A stretch of 64,000 bases of DNA. It comes from Actinocrinis sp035653575. GTDB taxonomy: Bacteria; Actinomycetota; Actinomycetes; Streptomycetales; Catenulisporaceae. Location of the stretch: assembly GCF_035653575.1 (NCBI RefSeq), contig NZ_DASRBQ010000097.1:25961-89960 (forward strand), given 5' to 3'. Every line of letters begins with the position of its first letter. The first letter of the stretch is position 1. Positions 8,385-17,568 of the stretch are shown piece after piece. The notes beneath the pieces were generated by a model that was not told the origin of the DNA, searched no databases, and saw only the letters and a list, made by a program, of their open reading frames with translations. The position numbers were made by a program, and so were the translations under genes.

Positions 8385-8746
8385 GTCGAAAGGTTCATCG
8401 GACTCGCGCGCGCGAAATCACCGCGGCAAGTAGCGGGCCGAATCAGATCAGCCTACGAACTCCCCCCCACCAGCCCGGCCGACGAGTGCTCCGCTCACCA
8501 GAGGTCCAACCGGCTGATATTTGGCTGATCGTAGGTTCGCCAGAAAGAAGGATCAACACACCGCATCCGTGCCTCCCCGCCGACAGGGCTCGTTGGGCTG
8601 CACGTGACGCCCCCGGGGGGACCGAGCTTGAGAAAGACCCAGTCAAAAACCGGCCGGGCCAGACCGGGACGTCACAGTGCCCTGAGTAGTGACAAAACCG
8701 AACCGCCGCCGCGTGCCCCAACCGGGCCGCGGCAAGGAGGAATCCG
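8385..8746. other. Intergenic region upstream of the short chaplin
   Basis: No coding region is supported. It should hold the chaplin promoter. AAGGAGG at 8734-8740 is the chaplin ribosome site. An interrupted inverted pairing of GACGTCAC with GTGACA-like segments lies around 8670-8695, but I cannot assign a sigma factor site. Confidence 0.35.
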
Positions 8747-8980
8747 ATGAACCTCAAGAAGCTCGCCGTGCTGACCGCGGCCACCAGCGGCGTCGTCCTG
8801 GCCGGCGCCGGCGCGGCCATGGCCGACACCTCGGCCGACGGCTCGGCGACCAACTCCCCCGGCATCGTCTCGGGCAACAACACCCAGATTCCGGTGCACA
8901 TCCCGGTCAACGTGACCGGCAACGGGGTCAACATCATCGGTCTGCTCGACTCGGTCTTCGACAACCACAGCGAGAACTGA
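8747..8980 (+). CDS. Short chaplin without cysteines (ChpE-like)
   Basis: 77 residues: a Sec signal peptide (LAVLTAATSGVVLAGAGAAMA) then one chaplin domain with SPGIVSGNNTQIPVHIPVNV, GNGVNIIGLLDSVF and DNHSEN. Chaplins are secreted, self-assemble into amyloid films and make aerial hyphae hydrophobic. Most domains carry two cysteines that form a disulfide. Both are absent here (VTGN and DNHS in place of CGN and GNxC), as in Streptomyces ChpE. It sits just upstream of a long chaplin. Confidence 0.92.
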   Translation: MNLKKLAVLTAATSGVVLAGAGAAMADTSADGSATNSPGIVSGNNTQIPVHIPVNVTGNGVNIIGLLDSVFDNHSEN

Positions 8981-9007
8981 CCGCCGGCCGGCATAGACCG
9001 GCCGACC

Positions 9008-9040
9008 GGAGCCCGGCCCGCCTAGCGCGCGCCGGGCTCC
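9008..9040 (+). terminator. Terminator after the short chaplin
   Basis: A perfect 10-bp stem (GGAGCCCGGC with its complement) follows the chaplin stop by 27 bases, with CGTTTAG beyond. It separates the two chaplin genes into distinct transcripts or attenuates readthrough. Confidence 0.7.
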
Positions 9041-9169
9041 GCCCGTTTAGTTGTACCGCAGCACCGGAATTCACTCGTCCGCAGGATTCGTCGGATTTGC
9101 GGTAACCCCGATCGTCACACCTCGTTCCCTTGGTTATCGGGTTGGCATTGATAGACACGAGGTTCACGT

Positions 9170-10162
9170 ATGCACTTTTCGACGAAACGCCGCGTCGTGC
9201 TCGGGATGACCACCGGCGGCCTGCTCATGACCGGCTTGGGCATGGCCAGCGCGCACGCCGACACGACGGCAACCGGGGAGACATCGCACTCCCCGGGTAT
9301 CGGCTCCGGCAACCTCATCCAGCTGCCGGTTAACGCACCGATCAACGTCTGTGGCAACCAGATCGACGTGATCGGCATCCTCGACTCGGTCACCGGCAAC
9401 TCCTGCTCGAATGACGGCGGCAGCGCGGCCGGTGGGTCGAACGACGGCACGTCGGCGTCCGGCGACGCGAAGCACTCCCCCGGCGTCGGCTCCGGCAACC
9501 TGGTGCAGATCCCGATCAACGCGCCGATCAACGTGTGCGGTAACCAGGTCGACGTGATCGGGGTCGGGAACACCGACCACGGCAACTCCTGCTCGAACGG
9601 CGGCTCCGGCTCGACCACCGCGTCCGGCAGCTCCAAGGGCTCGCCCGGCATCGGTTCCGGCAATGTGATTCAGGTTCCGATCAACGCGCCGGTCAACGTG
9701 TGTGGCAACCAGGTCGACGTGATCGGCATCCTCGACTCGGTCACCGGCAACTCCTGTGAGAACAACGGCGGGTCGACTCCGACTCCTCCCCCGCCGCCGC
9801 CCACCCCGACGCCCACTCCGACTCAGCCGACTCCGACCCCGACCGGTTGCGGCTGCCCTCCGCCCCCGCCGCCGCCTCCCACCACGCCGTGCCCGCCGTC
9901 CGGCACGACCACCTCGACGCCGACAAGCTCGGCGCCCGGCGGCGGCACCCCGTCGTCCACCGCCTCTCCGACCAGCACCAGCTCGCACGGCGGCTCCAAC
10001 GGTGGTTCGAATGGCGGCACCAACGGGAACGGATCATCGGGTAAGGCGACCGGAGTTCTGGCGCACACCGGCTCCGGCGCGCTCGCGGTGGCGCCGCTCG
10101 GTGCGGGCTTGATCGGCGGCGGCGTGCTGCTGCGCAAGCGCTTCCCGAGCCGCTCGCACTGA
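9170..10162 (+). CDS. Long, wall-anchored chaplin with three chaplin domains
   Basis: 330 residues. After a signal peptide ending ASAHA come three chaplin repeats, each with SPG-x-GSGN, Q-x-P-x-NAP-x-NVCGNQ-x-DVIG and GNSC, at about residues 38-82, 103-145 and 158-200. Each keeps the two cysteines. A Pro/Thr-rich then Ser/Gly-rich spacer of ~90 residues spans the wall. The C-terminus has LAHTG, a membrane helix and RKR, the class E sortase signal. Long chaplins of Streptomyces (ChpA-C) carry two domains and nucleate the amyloid layer at the cell wall, so a third is unusual. GAGG precedes the ATG by eight bases. Confidence 0.92.
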   Translation: MHFSTKRRVVLGMTTGGLLMTGLGMASAHADTTATGETSHSPGIGSGNLIQLPVNAPINVCGNQIDVIGILDSVTGNSCSNDGGSAAGGSNDGTSASGDAKHSPGVGSGNLVQIPINAPINVCGNQVDVIGVGNTDHGNSCSNGGSGSTTASGSSKGSPGIGSGNVIQVPINAPVNVCGNQVDVIGILDSVTGNSCENNGGSTPTPPPPPPTPTPTPTQPTPTPTGCGCPPPPPPPPTTPCPPSGTTTSTPTSSAPGGGTPSSTASPTSTSSHGGSNGGSNGGTNGNGSSGKATGVLAHTGSGALAVAPLGAGLIGGGVLLRKRFPSRSH

Positions 10163-10235
10163 TACCTCGATCTCCAACCTAGATCTCCGGTCCCAGGGAA
10201 AAGCGCGCTCTGATCCGAGCCCGCCCTTCCCTCTC

Positions 10236-10276
10236 GTTCGCCCCGGCCGCCTCCCGCGCCGGGGCGAACGCCTTTT
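10236..10276 (+). terminator. Terminator after the long chaplin
   Basis: A perfect 11-bp stem (GTTCGCCCCGG with its complement, 10236-10269) is followed by GCCTTTTG, a short T-tract on the plus strand. Confidence 0.85.
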
Positions 10277-10297
10277 GCGGCCCGCTAGGGCCTGTTC

Positions 10298-10338
10298 TTG
10301 ACTCGCCCCGGCTAATCAACTTAGCTTTTCAGCTAGTA
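10298..10338 (+). promoter_or_regulatory. Promoter and candidate operator of the TetR gene
   Basis: TTGACT (10298-10303) and TAGCTT (10322-10327) are 18 bases apart. An imperfect dyad, ACTTAGCT with AGCTAGT, overlaps the -10 region, which would let the regulator repress its own gene. Confidence 0.5.
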
Positions 10339-10377
10339 GGCCAGTCAACCGGCCGGAAGGCCCCGGGAGGTGCACGG

Positions 10378-10953
10378 ATGCCGCGAGCGGGGCTCTCCCC
10401 CGACGCCGTCGTCGACGCCGCGCTCGAAATCCTCGACGCACGCGGCTCCGACGGCTTGACCCTCAAGGCGATCGCCGACGCCACCGGCGTGGCCGCGCCA
10501 TCCCTCTATAAGCATGTTCGCGGGCTGCCCGAACTGCGCCGGCTTCTCGCCATCCGCATCCTCAACGAGACGGCGGAGCAGATGGGCGCGGTCGTCATGG
10601 GACGCGCAGGAGAGGACGCGCTGAAGGCCTATCTGACCGAATATCGGCGGCTGGCCAGTGAGTTTCCGCATCGGCACGCGTTGATCGAGCGTGCTTATTA
10701 CGACGATCCAGCCTTCACCGCCGCGTCGGAACGGCTCGTCAACGTCGCCTACGCGGTCGTGCGCGGCTTCGGGCTCACGGGCGAGGACCTCGTGCACGCT
10801 GTGCGCTGCGTGCGCGCGGCGGTGACCGGCTTCGTCAGCCTTGAGCTTGGCCTCGGCTATCGGGCGCCGACCGAGACCGACGCCAGCTTCGCCTACCTCA
10901 GCCGGGTCCTGGCCACCGGGCTGCGCCCAAGCTCGGCAGCAGCAGCCGCTTAG
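10378..10953 (+). CDS. TetR/AcrR family regulator (WHG-type C-terminal domain)
   Basis: 191 residues. The N-terminal HTH is typical TetR (LSPDAVVDAALEILDARG, then LTLKAIADATGVAAPSLYKH). The C-terminal ligand domain (residues 60-180) ends with RAAVTGFVSLELGLGY, as in the WHG subgroup. The target is not obvious: the flanking genes are a chaplin and the DUF3046/lhr pair, so it may act only on itself or at a distance. GGGAGGTG precedes the ATG. Confidence 0.85.
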   Translation: MPRAGLSPDAVVDAALEILDARGSDGLTLKAIADATGVAAPSLYKHVRGLPELRRLLAIRILNETAEQMGAVVMGRAGEDALKAYLTEYRRLASEFPHRHALIERAYYDDPAFTAASERLVNVAYAVVRGFGLTGEDLVHAVRCVRAAVTGFVSLELGLGYRAPTETDASFAYLSRVLATGLRPSSAAAAA

Positions 10954-11004
10954 CCGGCAGACGGCAGCCACCACCCGCGCCTCAGCCCAGCAGTCAGTCC
11001 GCGA

Positions 11005-11190
11005 TCAGTCCCGCAGATCGAGCGAGCGGCGCACCGCCGCCCAGACCTCTTTCGCCGAAACCCCCTGATCAAGCGCTTGCAGCACGGTGCGCCCGCCCAG
11101 CTCGCTCATCACATGATCGCGGGCGAACGAGTCCACATAGCCGGGCCCGAACTGCTCCGTCATCCGCTCCCAAAACACCGTCAACCGCAC
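11005..11190 (-). CDS. DUF3046 family protein
   Basis: 61 residues matching the short actinobacterial DUF3046 family throughout: MRLTVFWERMTEQFGPGYVD, DHVMSELGGRTVLQAL, and KEVWAAVRR near the end. Function is unknown. In many actinobacteria the family lies near recA and other repair genes, and here it is divergent from the repair helicase lhr, which fits that trend. The start is GTG with only a weak ribosome site. Confidence 0.9.
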   Translation of the reverse strand: MRLTVFWERMTEQFGPGYVDSFARDHVMSELGGRTVLQALDQGVSAKEVWAAVRRSLDLRD

Positions 11191-11243
11191 CCCGGAAGCC
11201 TATCCGGCGGCAATCTGTCAGTGGGAGCAGGGAAGATGTCCGT

Positions 11244-14200
11244 ATGGGTCTTATAGACGGGTTCGCGGAGCCGACGCGGCAATGGTTCAACGGCGCGTTC
11301 GCCGAGCCCACCGCCGCGCAGACCGGCGCGTGGGAGGCGATTCGCGGCGGTCACAACGTGCTGGTCATCGCGCCGACCGGCTCGGGCAAGACCCTGGCCG
11401 CGTTCCTCGCCGCGCTCGACCGGCTCGCCTTCGGGCCGCCTCCACAGAGCGGCCGCCAGCGTTGCCGCGTGTTGTACATCTCGCCGCTCAAGGCCCTCGG
11501 CGTGGACGTGGAGCGCAACCTGCGCGCGCCACTGGCAGGGCTGCGGCAGTCCGCAGTACGAGCCGGGCTCCCCGAGCCCGATGTGCGGATAGCGGTGCGT
11601 TCCGGTGACACCCCGTCGGAACAACGTCGCAAGTTCCAAAGCAGCCCGGCGGACATTCTGATCACCACGCCCGAATCGCTGTTCCTGCTGCTGACCTCGC
11701 AGGCGCGCGAGGCGCTGAGCTCGGTCGAGACGGTGATCGTGGACGAGGTGCACGCGGTCGCCGGCACTAAGCGTGGCGCGCACCTGGCGCTGAGCCTGGA
11801 GCGGCTCGACCACCTGCTGCCGAAGCCCGCGCAGCGGATCGGACTTTCCGCGACGGTGCGGCCGGCCGAGGAGGTGGCCCGGTTCCTCAGCGGCACCCGG
11901 CCGGCCACGATCGTCGCCCCGCCGACCGCGAAGAGCTTCGACCTGCGCGTGGTGGTCCCGGTCGAGGATCTGACCGCGCTCGAAACCGTGGACACCGATC
12001 CGGAGGCGGTCCCGGCCGACGAGGCGGGCCGGCGCAAGGCCTCGATCTGGCCGCACGTGGAGAACCGGGTGGCCGACCTGGTCGAGGAGCACACCTCCAC
12101 CCTGGTCTTCGCCAACTCGCGGCGGCTGGCCGAGCGCCTGTGCAACCGGCTCAACGAGATCCACGCCGCCAGGATCGGCCTCGACCTGTTCGCGCCCGAT
12201 CCCGTGCTGGTGCCGGCAGGCGGGTCCGCCGCCGACCTGGCATCCGGCTCCGAGGGCGACGGCGATGCCGATCTCCGTCTCGCTCCAACCGCCACGAAGC
12301 CCACCCGGCTGCCAGCCGAGCTGATGGGCCAGGCGGGCTCCGCTTCGGGAGCGCCGCCGCTGCTGGCCAGGGCGCACCACGGCTCGGTCTCCAAGGAACA
12401 GCGGGCCGAGGTGGAGGAGGCGCTGAAGGCCGGGCGGCTGCCCGCGGTCGTGGCCACCTCCAGCCTCGAACTCGGCATCGACATGGGCGCGGTGGACCTG
12501 GTCGTGCAGGTCGAATCGCCGCCCTCGGTGGCCTCGGGGCTGCAACGGGTCGGCCGGGCCGGGCACCAGGTCGGCGCTGTGTCCCGCGGCGTCATCTTCC
12601 CCAAGTTCCGCGGCGACCTGCTCCAGGCGGCGGTGGTCGCCGAGCGCATGCGCAGCGGGAAGATCGAGGCGATCGCGCCGGTACGCAACCCGCTCGACGT
12701 GCTGGCCCAGCAGCTCGTCGCGATGTGCGCGGTAGACAGCTGGGACACCGGCGAACTGCTGGCTCTGCTTCGCCGGGCCGCCCCGTTCGCCACGCTCACC
12801 GAGTCGGTCTTCGAAGCCGTGCTCGACATGCTGGCCGGGCGCTATCCGAGCGACGAGTTCGCCGAGCTCAAGCCACGCATCGTGTGGGACCGGGAGGCGG
12901 GCACGATCTCCGGTCGGCCGGGCGCGCAGCGGCTCGCGGTCATCTCCGGCGGCACGATCCCGGACCGCGGGCTGTTCGGGGTCTTCCTGGTCGGCGGGGA
13001 CGAGAAGCGCGGCGGGCGGCGGGTCGGCGAGCTGGACGAGGAGATGGTGTACGAGTCGCGGGTGGGCGACGTGTTCACCCTGGGCACCTCCTCGTGGCGA
13101 ATCGAGGACATCACGCACGAGAAGGTGCTGGTCTCCCCGGCCCCGGGGCAGCCCGGCCGGCTGCCGTTCTGGAAGGGCGACGCGCTCGGCCGGCCGCTGG
13201 AGCTGGGGCGAGCTCTCGGCGCTTTCACCCGCGAACTGACCGCGCTCGAACCGCAGGAAGCGACCGAGCGGCTGCGGGCGGCGGGGCTGGACGAATGGGC
13301 TGCGGGCAATCTGCTCGCCTACCTGTCCGAGCAGCGCGAGGCCACCCGGCACGTGCCCGACGACCGGACGATCGTGGTCGAACGCTTTCACGACGAGCTG
13401 GGCGACTGGCGGGTGGTGATCCATTCGCCGTTCGGGGCCCAAGTGCACGCGCCGTGGGCGCTGGCTATAGGCGCCAGGCTGCGCGAGGAATTCGGGTTCG
13501 ACGCCCAGGTCATGCACGGCGACGACGGGATCGTGCTGCGGCTGCCGGAGACCGACTGGGAGCAACCGTGGGCCGAGCTCGACGCGGACGCGGACCCGGC
13601 CAGCGACGGCCGCGCGAACATCGAAAATGTGTTCGACTCCTGCGCACGGTTCCCCGCCGATGAAATCGAACAGGCGGTGACCGACCAGGTCGGTGGCTCG
13701 GCGCTGTTCGCCGCGCGGTTCCGCGAGTGCGCCGGTCGCGCCCTCCTGCTCCCGCGCCGCCGACCCGGACAGCGCGTGCCGCTGTGGCAGCAGCGGCAGC
13801 GCGCCTCGCATCTGCTCGCGGTCGCCTCGAAGTACGCCTCGTTCCCGATCGTGCTCGAGACGGTGCGCGAGTGCCTTCAGGACGTGTTCGACGTGCCAGG
13901 CTTGGTCGAACTGCTCGGCGACATCGAGGCGCGGCGGGTGAAGGTCGTGCAGGTCGAGACCCCGTCGCCGTCGCCGTTCGCGAAGTCCTTACTGTTCGGC
14001 TACGTCGCGCAGTTCCTCTACGAGGGCGACTCGCCGCTGGCCGAGCGCCAGGCCGCCGCCCTGAGCGTGGACCCGTCGCTGCTGGCCGAACTGCTCGGGC
14101 AGCCGGAACTGCGCGACCTGTTCGACGTGGAGGTGCTTTCCGCCCTTGAGGCCGAGCTGCAACACCTGACCACCGACCGGCCAGCCCGCGACGCCGAGGA

Positions 14201-16187
14201 CGCCTCCGACCTGCTGCGCCTGCTCGGACCGCTGTCCACCGCCGAGGCCGCCCGACGCGGCATCGAAGCCGACTGGCTCGCCGCCCTGGAACGCTCGCGC
14301 CGCGTCATCCGGGTACGAATCGCCGGCGAGGAGCGCTGGGCCGCGATCGAGGATGCCGGCCGGTTGCGCGACGCGCTTGGCGTGCCGCTGCCGGTGGGCG
14401 TGCCTGAGGCGTTCACCGAGCCGGTCGTCGACCCGCTAGGCGACCTGATGGCGCGTTACGCGCGGACCCACGCCCCGTTCTCGGCCCGGCAGCCCGCCGA
14501 GCACTTCGGGCTCGGCGTCGCGGTGTGCGTCACGGTCCTCGAACGGCTTGCCGCAGATCGGCGCGTCATCCGCGGCGCATTCCGCCCGGACGGCAGCGGC
14601 GACGAGTGGTGCGATGCCAGGGTGCTGCGACGTCTGCGCCGGCGAACCGTCGCCGCCCTGCGCCAGCAGGCCGAGCCGGTCGGCCCGACCGCGCTGGCCC
14701 GGATGCTGCCGCTGTGGCAGTCGGTAGGCCAGCCGGGCGAACGGCCGGACCGACGCATGCGCGGCGTCGACGGCGTGTTGCGCGCGGTCGAACAGCTCGC
14801 CGGAGTCCCGGTGCCGGCGTCAGCCCTGGAACGGCTGGTCCTGCCCTCCCGTGTGTCGGACTATCAGCCCGCGATGCTGGACGAGCTCACCTCGGGTGGC
14901 GAAGTGGTGTGGGCCGGAGCCGGAGCGCTCGCCGTGGACGACGGCTGGATCGCGCTGGCGCCCGCCGCGATCGCGCCGTTCGTGCTGCCCGAGCCGACAC
15001 CGCTCGACGATGCCTCACCGGCGCAATGGGCGCTGCTCTCCGCTCTGGAGCGCGACGCCGGCTTGTTCTTCCGCTCACTGGTCGAACACGTCACCCAGGC
15101 CGAGGCGCAGCGCTCCGCTCGCACTCAGGGGCAAGGCCCGGACTCCGCAGACCGCGCGGGCACCCCCACCTCCCCGAATCCATCCATAGATCCCGCTGAC
15201 GTCCTCGCTGCGCTCTGGGACCTCGTTTGGGCGGGCCGCGTCACCAACGACACCTACGCGCCGGTCCGCGCGCTGCTTGGCTCGGGCCGCACCGCACACC
15301 GCGCAAAGCGCCCGACTCCGCGTGGCCGGTACGGAGCGTTGCGCTTCGCCGCGACGGTCCCGGCCGCGGCCCCGGTGCTGCCCAGCGCCGTCGCGGCCAC
15401 GGCGGTCGGCCGCTGGTCACGCTTGCGCACGGCGATCCCGTCCGCGGATCCGCGCGCGCGGGCGGCTTCGGCTCAGGTGCTCGGCGAGGTGCTGCTAGAT
15501 CGGTACGGCATCGTCACCCGCGGCTCCGTGGCTGCGGAGCGGTTGCCCGGTGGTTTCAGCGCGGTATACCGCGTCCTGTCGACATTCGAAGAGGCCGGCA
15601 GGTGCCGCCGCGGCTACTTCGTGGAGGGCCTGGGAGCGGCGCAGTTCGCCGCAGATGGTGCGGTGGACCGCCTGCGCGCGCTGTCCGGCGATTCCGATCA
15701 GCCGACCTCGAATCGCACGCCGACCACTCTGCTGCTCGCTGCCGCCGACCCCGCAAACCCATACGGCGCGGCAGTCCCGTGGCCGGACCGCCCGTTAAGC
15801 CACGGACGGTCCACAGACACCACCACACAACCAGCTTCGTCATCGCCGGCGTCGCCGGTGATCTCGGCACCGGCCGCCCCAGGCCATAAGCCAGGGCGCA
15901 AGGCGGGGGCCCTCGTGGTGCTGGTAGACGGTGAGCTGGTGCTCTACGTAGAACGCGGCGGCCGCACGGTGCTGTCGTGGACCGACGCGCCGGAAGTGTT
16001 GGCCAGCGCCGCCAACGCGGTCGCCGCAGCCGTACGCGACGGCCGCGTCGGCGCGCTCACGGTGGTCACCACGGACGGCGTCCCGGTGCTCGCAGCCGGC
16101 TCTAGCGCCACGCCGACACCGGTCGCCGCAGCGCTGTCCGCGGCGGGATTCGCCCTCGCCCCACAGGGCTTGCGGTTGCGCCACTAA
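11244..16187 (+). CDS. lhr: ATP-dependent helicase Lhr (full-length type)
   Basis: A 1,647-residue superfamily 2 helicase of the long Lhr type, a 3'-5' DNA translocase that unwinds RNA:DNA duplexes and is linked to DNA repair in mycobacteria. Visible motifs are Q26, Walker A APTGSGKT (43-50), PLKALG (Ia), the TTPES segment near 141, DEVH (167-170), LSAT (201-204), LVFANSRR (IV) and QRVGRAGH (VI). The Lhr-specific winged-helix and beta-barrel core follows (residues ~550-860), then a large C-terminal region. It is somewhat longer than the ~1,500-residue mycobacterial enzyme; low-complexity Ser/Thr/Pro insertions near 1,300 and 1,520 account for this. The ATG at 11244 directly precedes the conserved N-terminus. 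Confidence 0.95.
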   Translation: MGLIDGFAEPTRQWFNGAFAEPTAAQTGAWEAIRGGHNVLVIAPTGSGKTLAAFLAALDRLAFGPPPQSGRQRCRVLYISPLKALGVDVERNLRAPLAGLRQSAVRAGLPEPDVRIAVRSGDTPSEQRRKFQSSPADILITTPESLFLLLTSQAREALSSVETVIVDEVHAVAGTKRGAHLALSLERLDHLLPKPAQRIGLSATVRPAEEVARFLSGTRPATIVAPPTAKSFDLRVVVPVEDLTALETVDTDPEAVPADEAGRRKASIWPHVENRVADLVEEHTSTLVFANSRRLAERLCNRLNEIHAARIGLDLFAPDPVLVPAGGSAADLASGSEGDGDADLRLAPTATKPTRLPAELMGQAGSASGAPPLLARAHHGSVSKEQRAEVEEALKAGRLPAVVATSSLELGIDMGAVDLVVQVESPPSVASGLQRVGRAGHQVGAVSRGVIFPKFRGDLLQAAVVAERMRSGKIEAIAPVRNPLDVLAQQLVAMCAVDSWDTGELLALLRRAAPFATLTESVFEAVLDMLAGRYPSDEFAELKPRIVWDREAGTISGRPGAQRLAVISGGTIPDRGLFGVFLVGGDEKRGGRRVGELDEEMVYESRVGDVFTLGTSSWRIEDITHEKVLVSPAPGQPGRLPFWKGDALGRPLELGRALGAFTRELTALEPQEATERLRAAGLDEWAAGNLLAYLSEQREATRHVPDDRTIVVERFHDELGDWRVVIHSPFGAQVHAPWALAIGARLREEFGFDAQVMHGDDGIVLRLPETDWEQPWAELDADADPASDGRANIENVFDSCARFPADEIEQAVTDQVGGSALFAARFRECAGRALLLPRRRPGQRVPLWQQRQRASHLLAVASKYASFPIVLETVRECLQDVFDVPGLVELLGDIEARRVKVVQVETPSPSPFAKSLLFGYVAQFLYEGDSPLAERQAAALSVDPSLLAELLGQPELRDLFDVEVLSALEAELQHLTTDRPARDAEDASDLLRLLGPLSTAEAARRGIEADWLAALERSRRVIRVRIAGEERWAAIEDAGRLRDALGVPLPVGVPEAFTEPVVDPLGDLMARYARTHAPFSARQPAEHFGLGVAVCVTVLERLAADRRVIRGAFRPDGSGDEWCDARVLRRLRRRTVAALRQQAEPVGPTALARMLPLWQSVGQPGERPDRRMRGVDGVLRAVEQLAGVPVPASALERLVLPSRVSDYQPAMLDELTSGGEVVWAGAGALAVDDGWIALAPAAIAPFVLPEPTPLDDASPAQWALLSALERDAGLFFRSLVEHVTQAEAQRSARTQGQGPDSADRAGTPTSPNPSIDPADVLAALWDLVWAGRVTNDTYAPVRALLGSGRTAHRAKRPTPRGRYGALRFAATVPAAAPVLPSAVAATAVGRWSRLRTAIPSADPRARAASAQVLGEVLLDRYGIVTRGSVAAERLPGGFSAVYRVLSTFEEAGRCRRGYFVEGLGAAQFAADGAVDRLRALSGDSDQPTSNRTPTTLLLAAADPANPYGAAVPWPDRPLSHGRSTDTTTQPASSSPASPVISAPAAPGHKPGRKAGALVVLVDGELVLYVERGGRTVLSWTDAPEVLASAANAVAAAVRDGRVGALTVVTTDGVPVLAAGSSATPTPVAAALSAAGFALAPQGLRLRH

Positions 16188-16297
16188 CCCGCACCGCCCC
16201 GCCACGTGGATGTGCTGGATCTGGAAGCCGTTGGAGTCGTAGTTGTCAGGTCGACAGTGTCGTGGTCGGGGTGCCACCGCCCACCTCCCCGTTCCCG

Positions 16298-16795
16298 TCA
16301 CCGTCGCTCCGCGCGCACCGTCCACCGATCCGGTCCGTTCGCCGGCGGTGCCGGGCGACGCTGCAGCCTGAACACGGCCGGTGTTCCGAACCGGCCGATC
16401 GAAGCGATCACCAGCCAGTGTTCGACCTGCGCGGGCTGTTCCGGCTCAGGCGCGTCCTGATCCCGTTCGGTCTGATCCCGTCCGGCCTGATCTGACTCGG
16501 CCGACTCACGTTGCCTCGGGGGCATCGGAGCAGCGTCCCGCAGTCCACAACCTGCAGCTCCTTGCTCCTGCGCCGGAACTCGCCCAAGCCCCTGTAGCTG
16601 CTCGCCCTCCAGCTGGTCCTGCGGCGCCGCATGACGCCCGCGGCGCCGCGGCTCCACATCGGGCTCGATCCAGCGGCCAAGGATTTCGTGGACCACATAG
16701 AGCCGGCCGCCGAGCAGGAAGTACACCGGTCCATCACCGCCGCGAAGGACGTCGCAGGGTTCCGCGTCGACTTGTTCTGACATCGCGATCGTCAT
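16298..16795 (-). CDS. DUF6504-like small protein
   Basis: 165 residues. The N-terminal third (GPVYFLLGGRLYVVHEILGRWIEPD) and C-terminal third (EHWLVIASIGRFGTPAVFRL, then WTVRAERR) fit the DUF6504 pattern, in which a beta-strand F-x-W-x-G-R-x-Y-x-V and a W-x-V-E-A strand form one small domain. Members are often encoded beside the SOS polymerase genes imuB and dnaE2. The middle (residues ~55-125) is a Gln/Asp/Arg-rich insertion with a DQ-x-x-R-DQ repeat. It converges on lhr. LexA-box-like sites lie about 250 bases upstream. GGGGAG lies very close to the ATG at 16795. Confidence 0.6.
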   Translation of the reverse strand: MTIAMSEQVDAEPCDVLRGGDGPVYFLLGGRLYVVHEILGRWIEPDVEPRRRGRHAAPQDQLEGEQLQGLGRVPAQEQGAAGCGLRDAAPMPPRQRESAESDQAGRDQTERDQDAPEPEQPAQVEHWLVIASIGRFGTPAVFRLQRRPAPPANGPDRWTVRAERR

Positions 16796-17041
16796 GGCTC
16801 CCCTGCCGTATGAGTGCGCGGACACGGTGGTTGTGGACCCCTCCGGGTGCGGCGGACCGCTGAGGGGCACGTCGTGGACCCGCGCGACCGCGGACCCCCG
16901 GCATCCCCCAGGCCCCGGAGGGGCCACGTCGCCGCCGGCCGCAGGCTTCCCCGGTGCCTCCCTGCGCTCAGCAGTGGACCAGCCCGGTGCGACTCGGGCG
17001 GGAGCGCGGTGACGCCCCCTGCGGACGGCGGCGACGCTTGT

Positions 17042-17057
17042 TCGAATCTTTGTTCGA
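17042..17057. promoter_or_regulatory. SOS (LexA) box-like palindrome
   Basis: TCGAATCTTTGTTCGA fits the actinobacterial LexA consensus TCGAAC-N4-GTTCGA with one change. A minus-strand -10 like TAGTGT lies beside it (17067-17072), pointing toward the DUF6504-like gene. Confidence 0.6.
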
Positions 17058-17103
17058 ACGAGTCCAACACTACCCCGGTCGGGTCCCACCATCCAGCCGA
17101 ATC

Positions 17104-17119
17104 TCGAATATTCGCTCGA
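17104..17119. promoter_or_regulatory. Second, weaker LexA box-like site
   Basis: TCGAATATTCGCTCGA deviates at the right half-site and contains the smaller palindrome CGAATATTCG. It may be a second contact for the same regulator. Confidence 0.4.
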
Positions 17120-17468
17120 ATCAGTGACACGGCCCGGGAGACCCACACGTCACCGCAGCTCCACGCGCCGAGGCGCCGGAGGACCGCGCAGAGGACCCCG
17201 CCGCCCCCGGGCGTGTCGCGCCATCGAACCGGAAGCGACTACAGATCGTGCTCTTCCCTTAGCGCTCAGCCTGCGCCAACATGGAAAACCGGGTCCGAAA
17301 CCAAAAAATCATGCGGTCTCGACTCCGATAGTTACCGAACCGTGACCAAATGTGTCCACAACCATCCCGGCACCTGGGTGGTCCTACTGGGTGGATCGGC
17401 GAGCTGCGAGGGTCTCCGCGCCGCCGGTTAACCCGGGTGGGGTGCACAGGGAGGGGACGTCGGCGCCG

Positions 17469-17568
17469 CCCGACACCGCAGGGGAGAGTGGTGTCGGCGC
17501 GCCCGAGGGGGTGCGGCGGGGTCCGCGCGCGCGTCGTGGGGGTGCGCGCTCGGACCCCGCCCGACACC
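17469..17568. other. Structured non-coding segment (nested hairpins)
   Basis: CCGACACC (about 17470) can pair with GGTGTCGG (17490-17497). GGGGTCCG..GCGCGC pairs with GCGCGC.CGGACCCC (17518-17558, one mismatch). A further CCGACACC follows at 17559-17568 and could compete for the first partner. This permits two alternative folds, but no known RNA family is recognised. Confidence 0.35.

Noticed and set aside
11181..13811. 876-residue gene antisense to lhr
   Set aside because: It is the high-GC antisense shadow of the helicase: low-complexity Arg/Gly/Leu composition, no family and no start signal.
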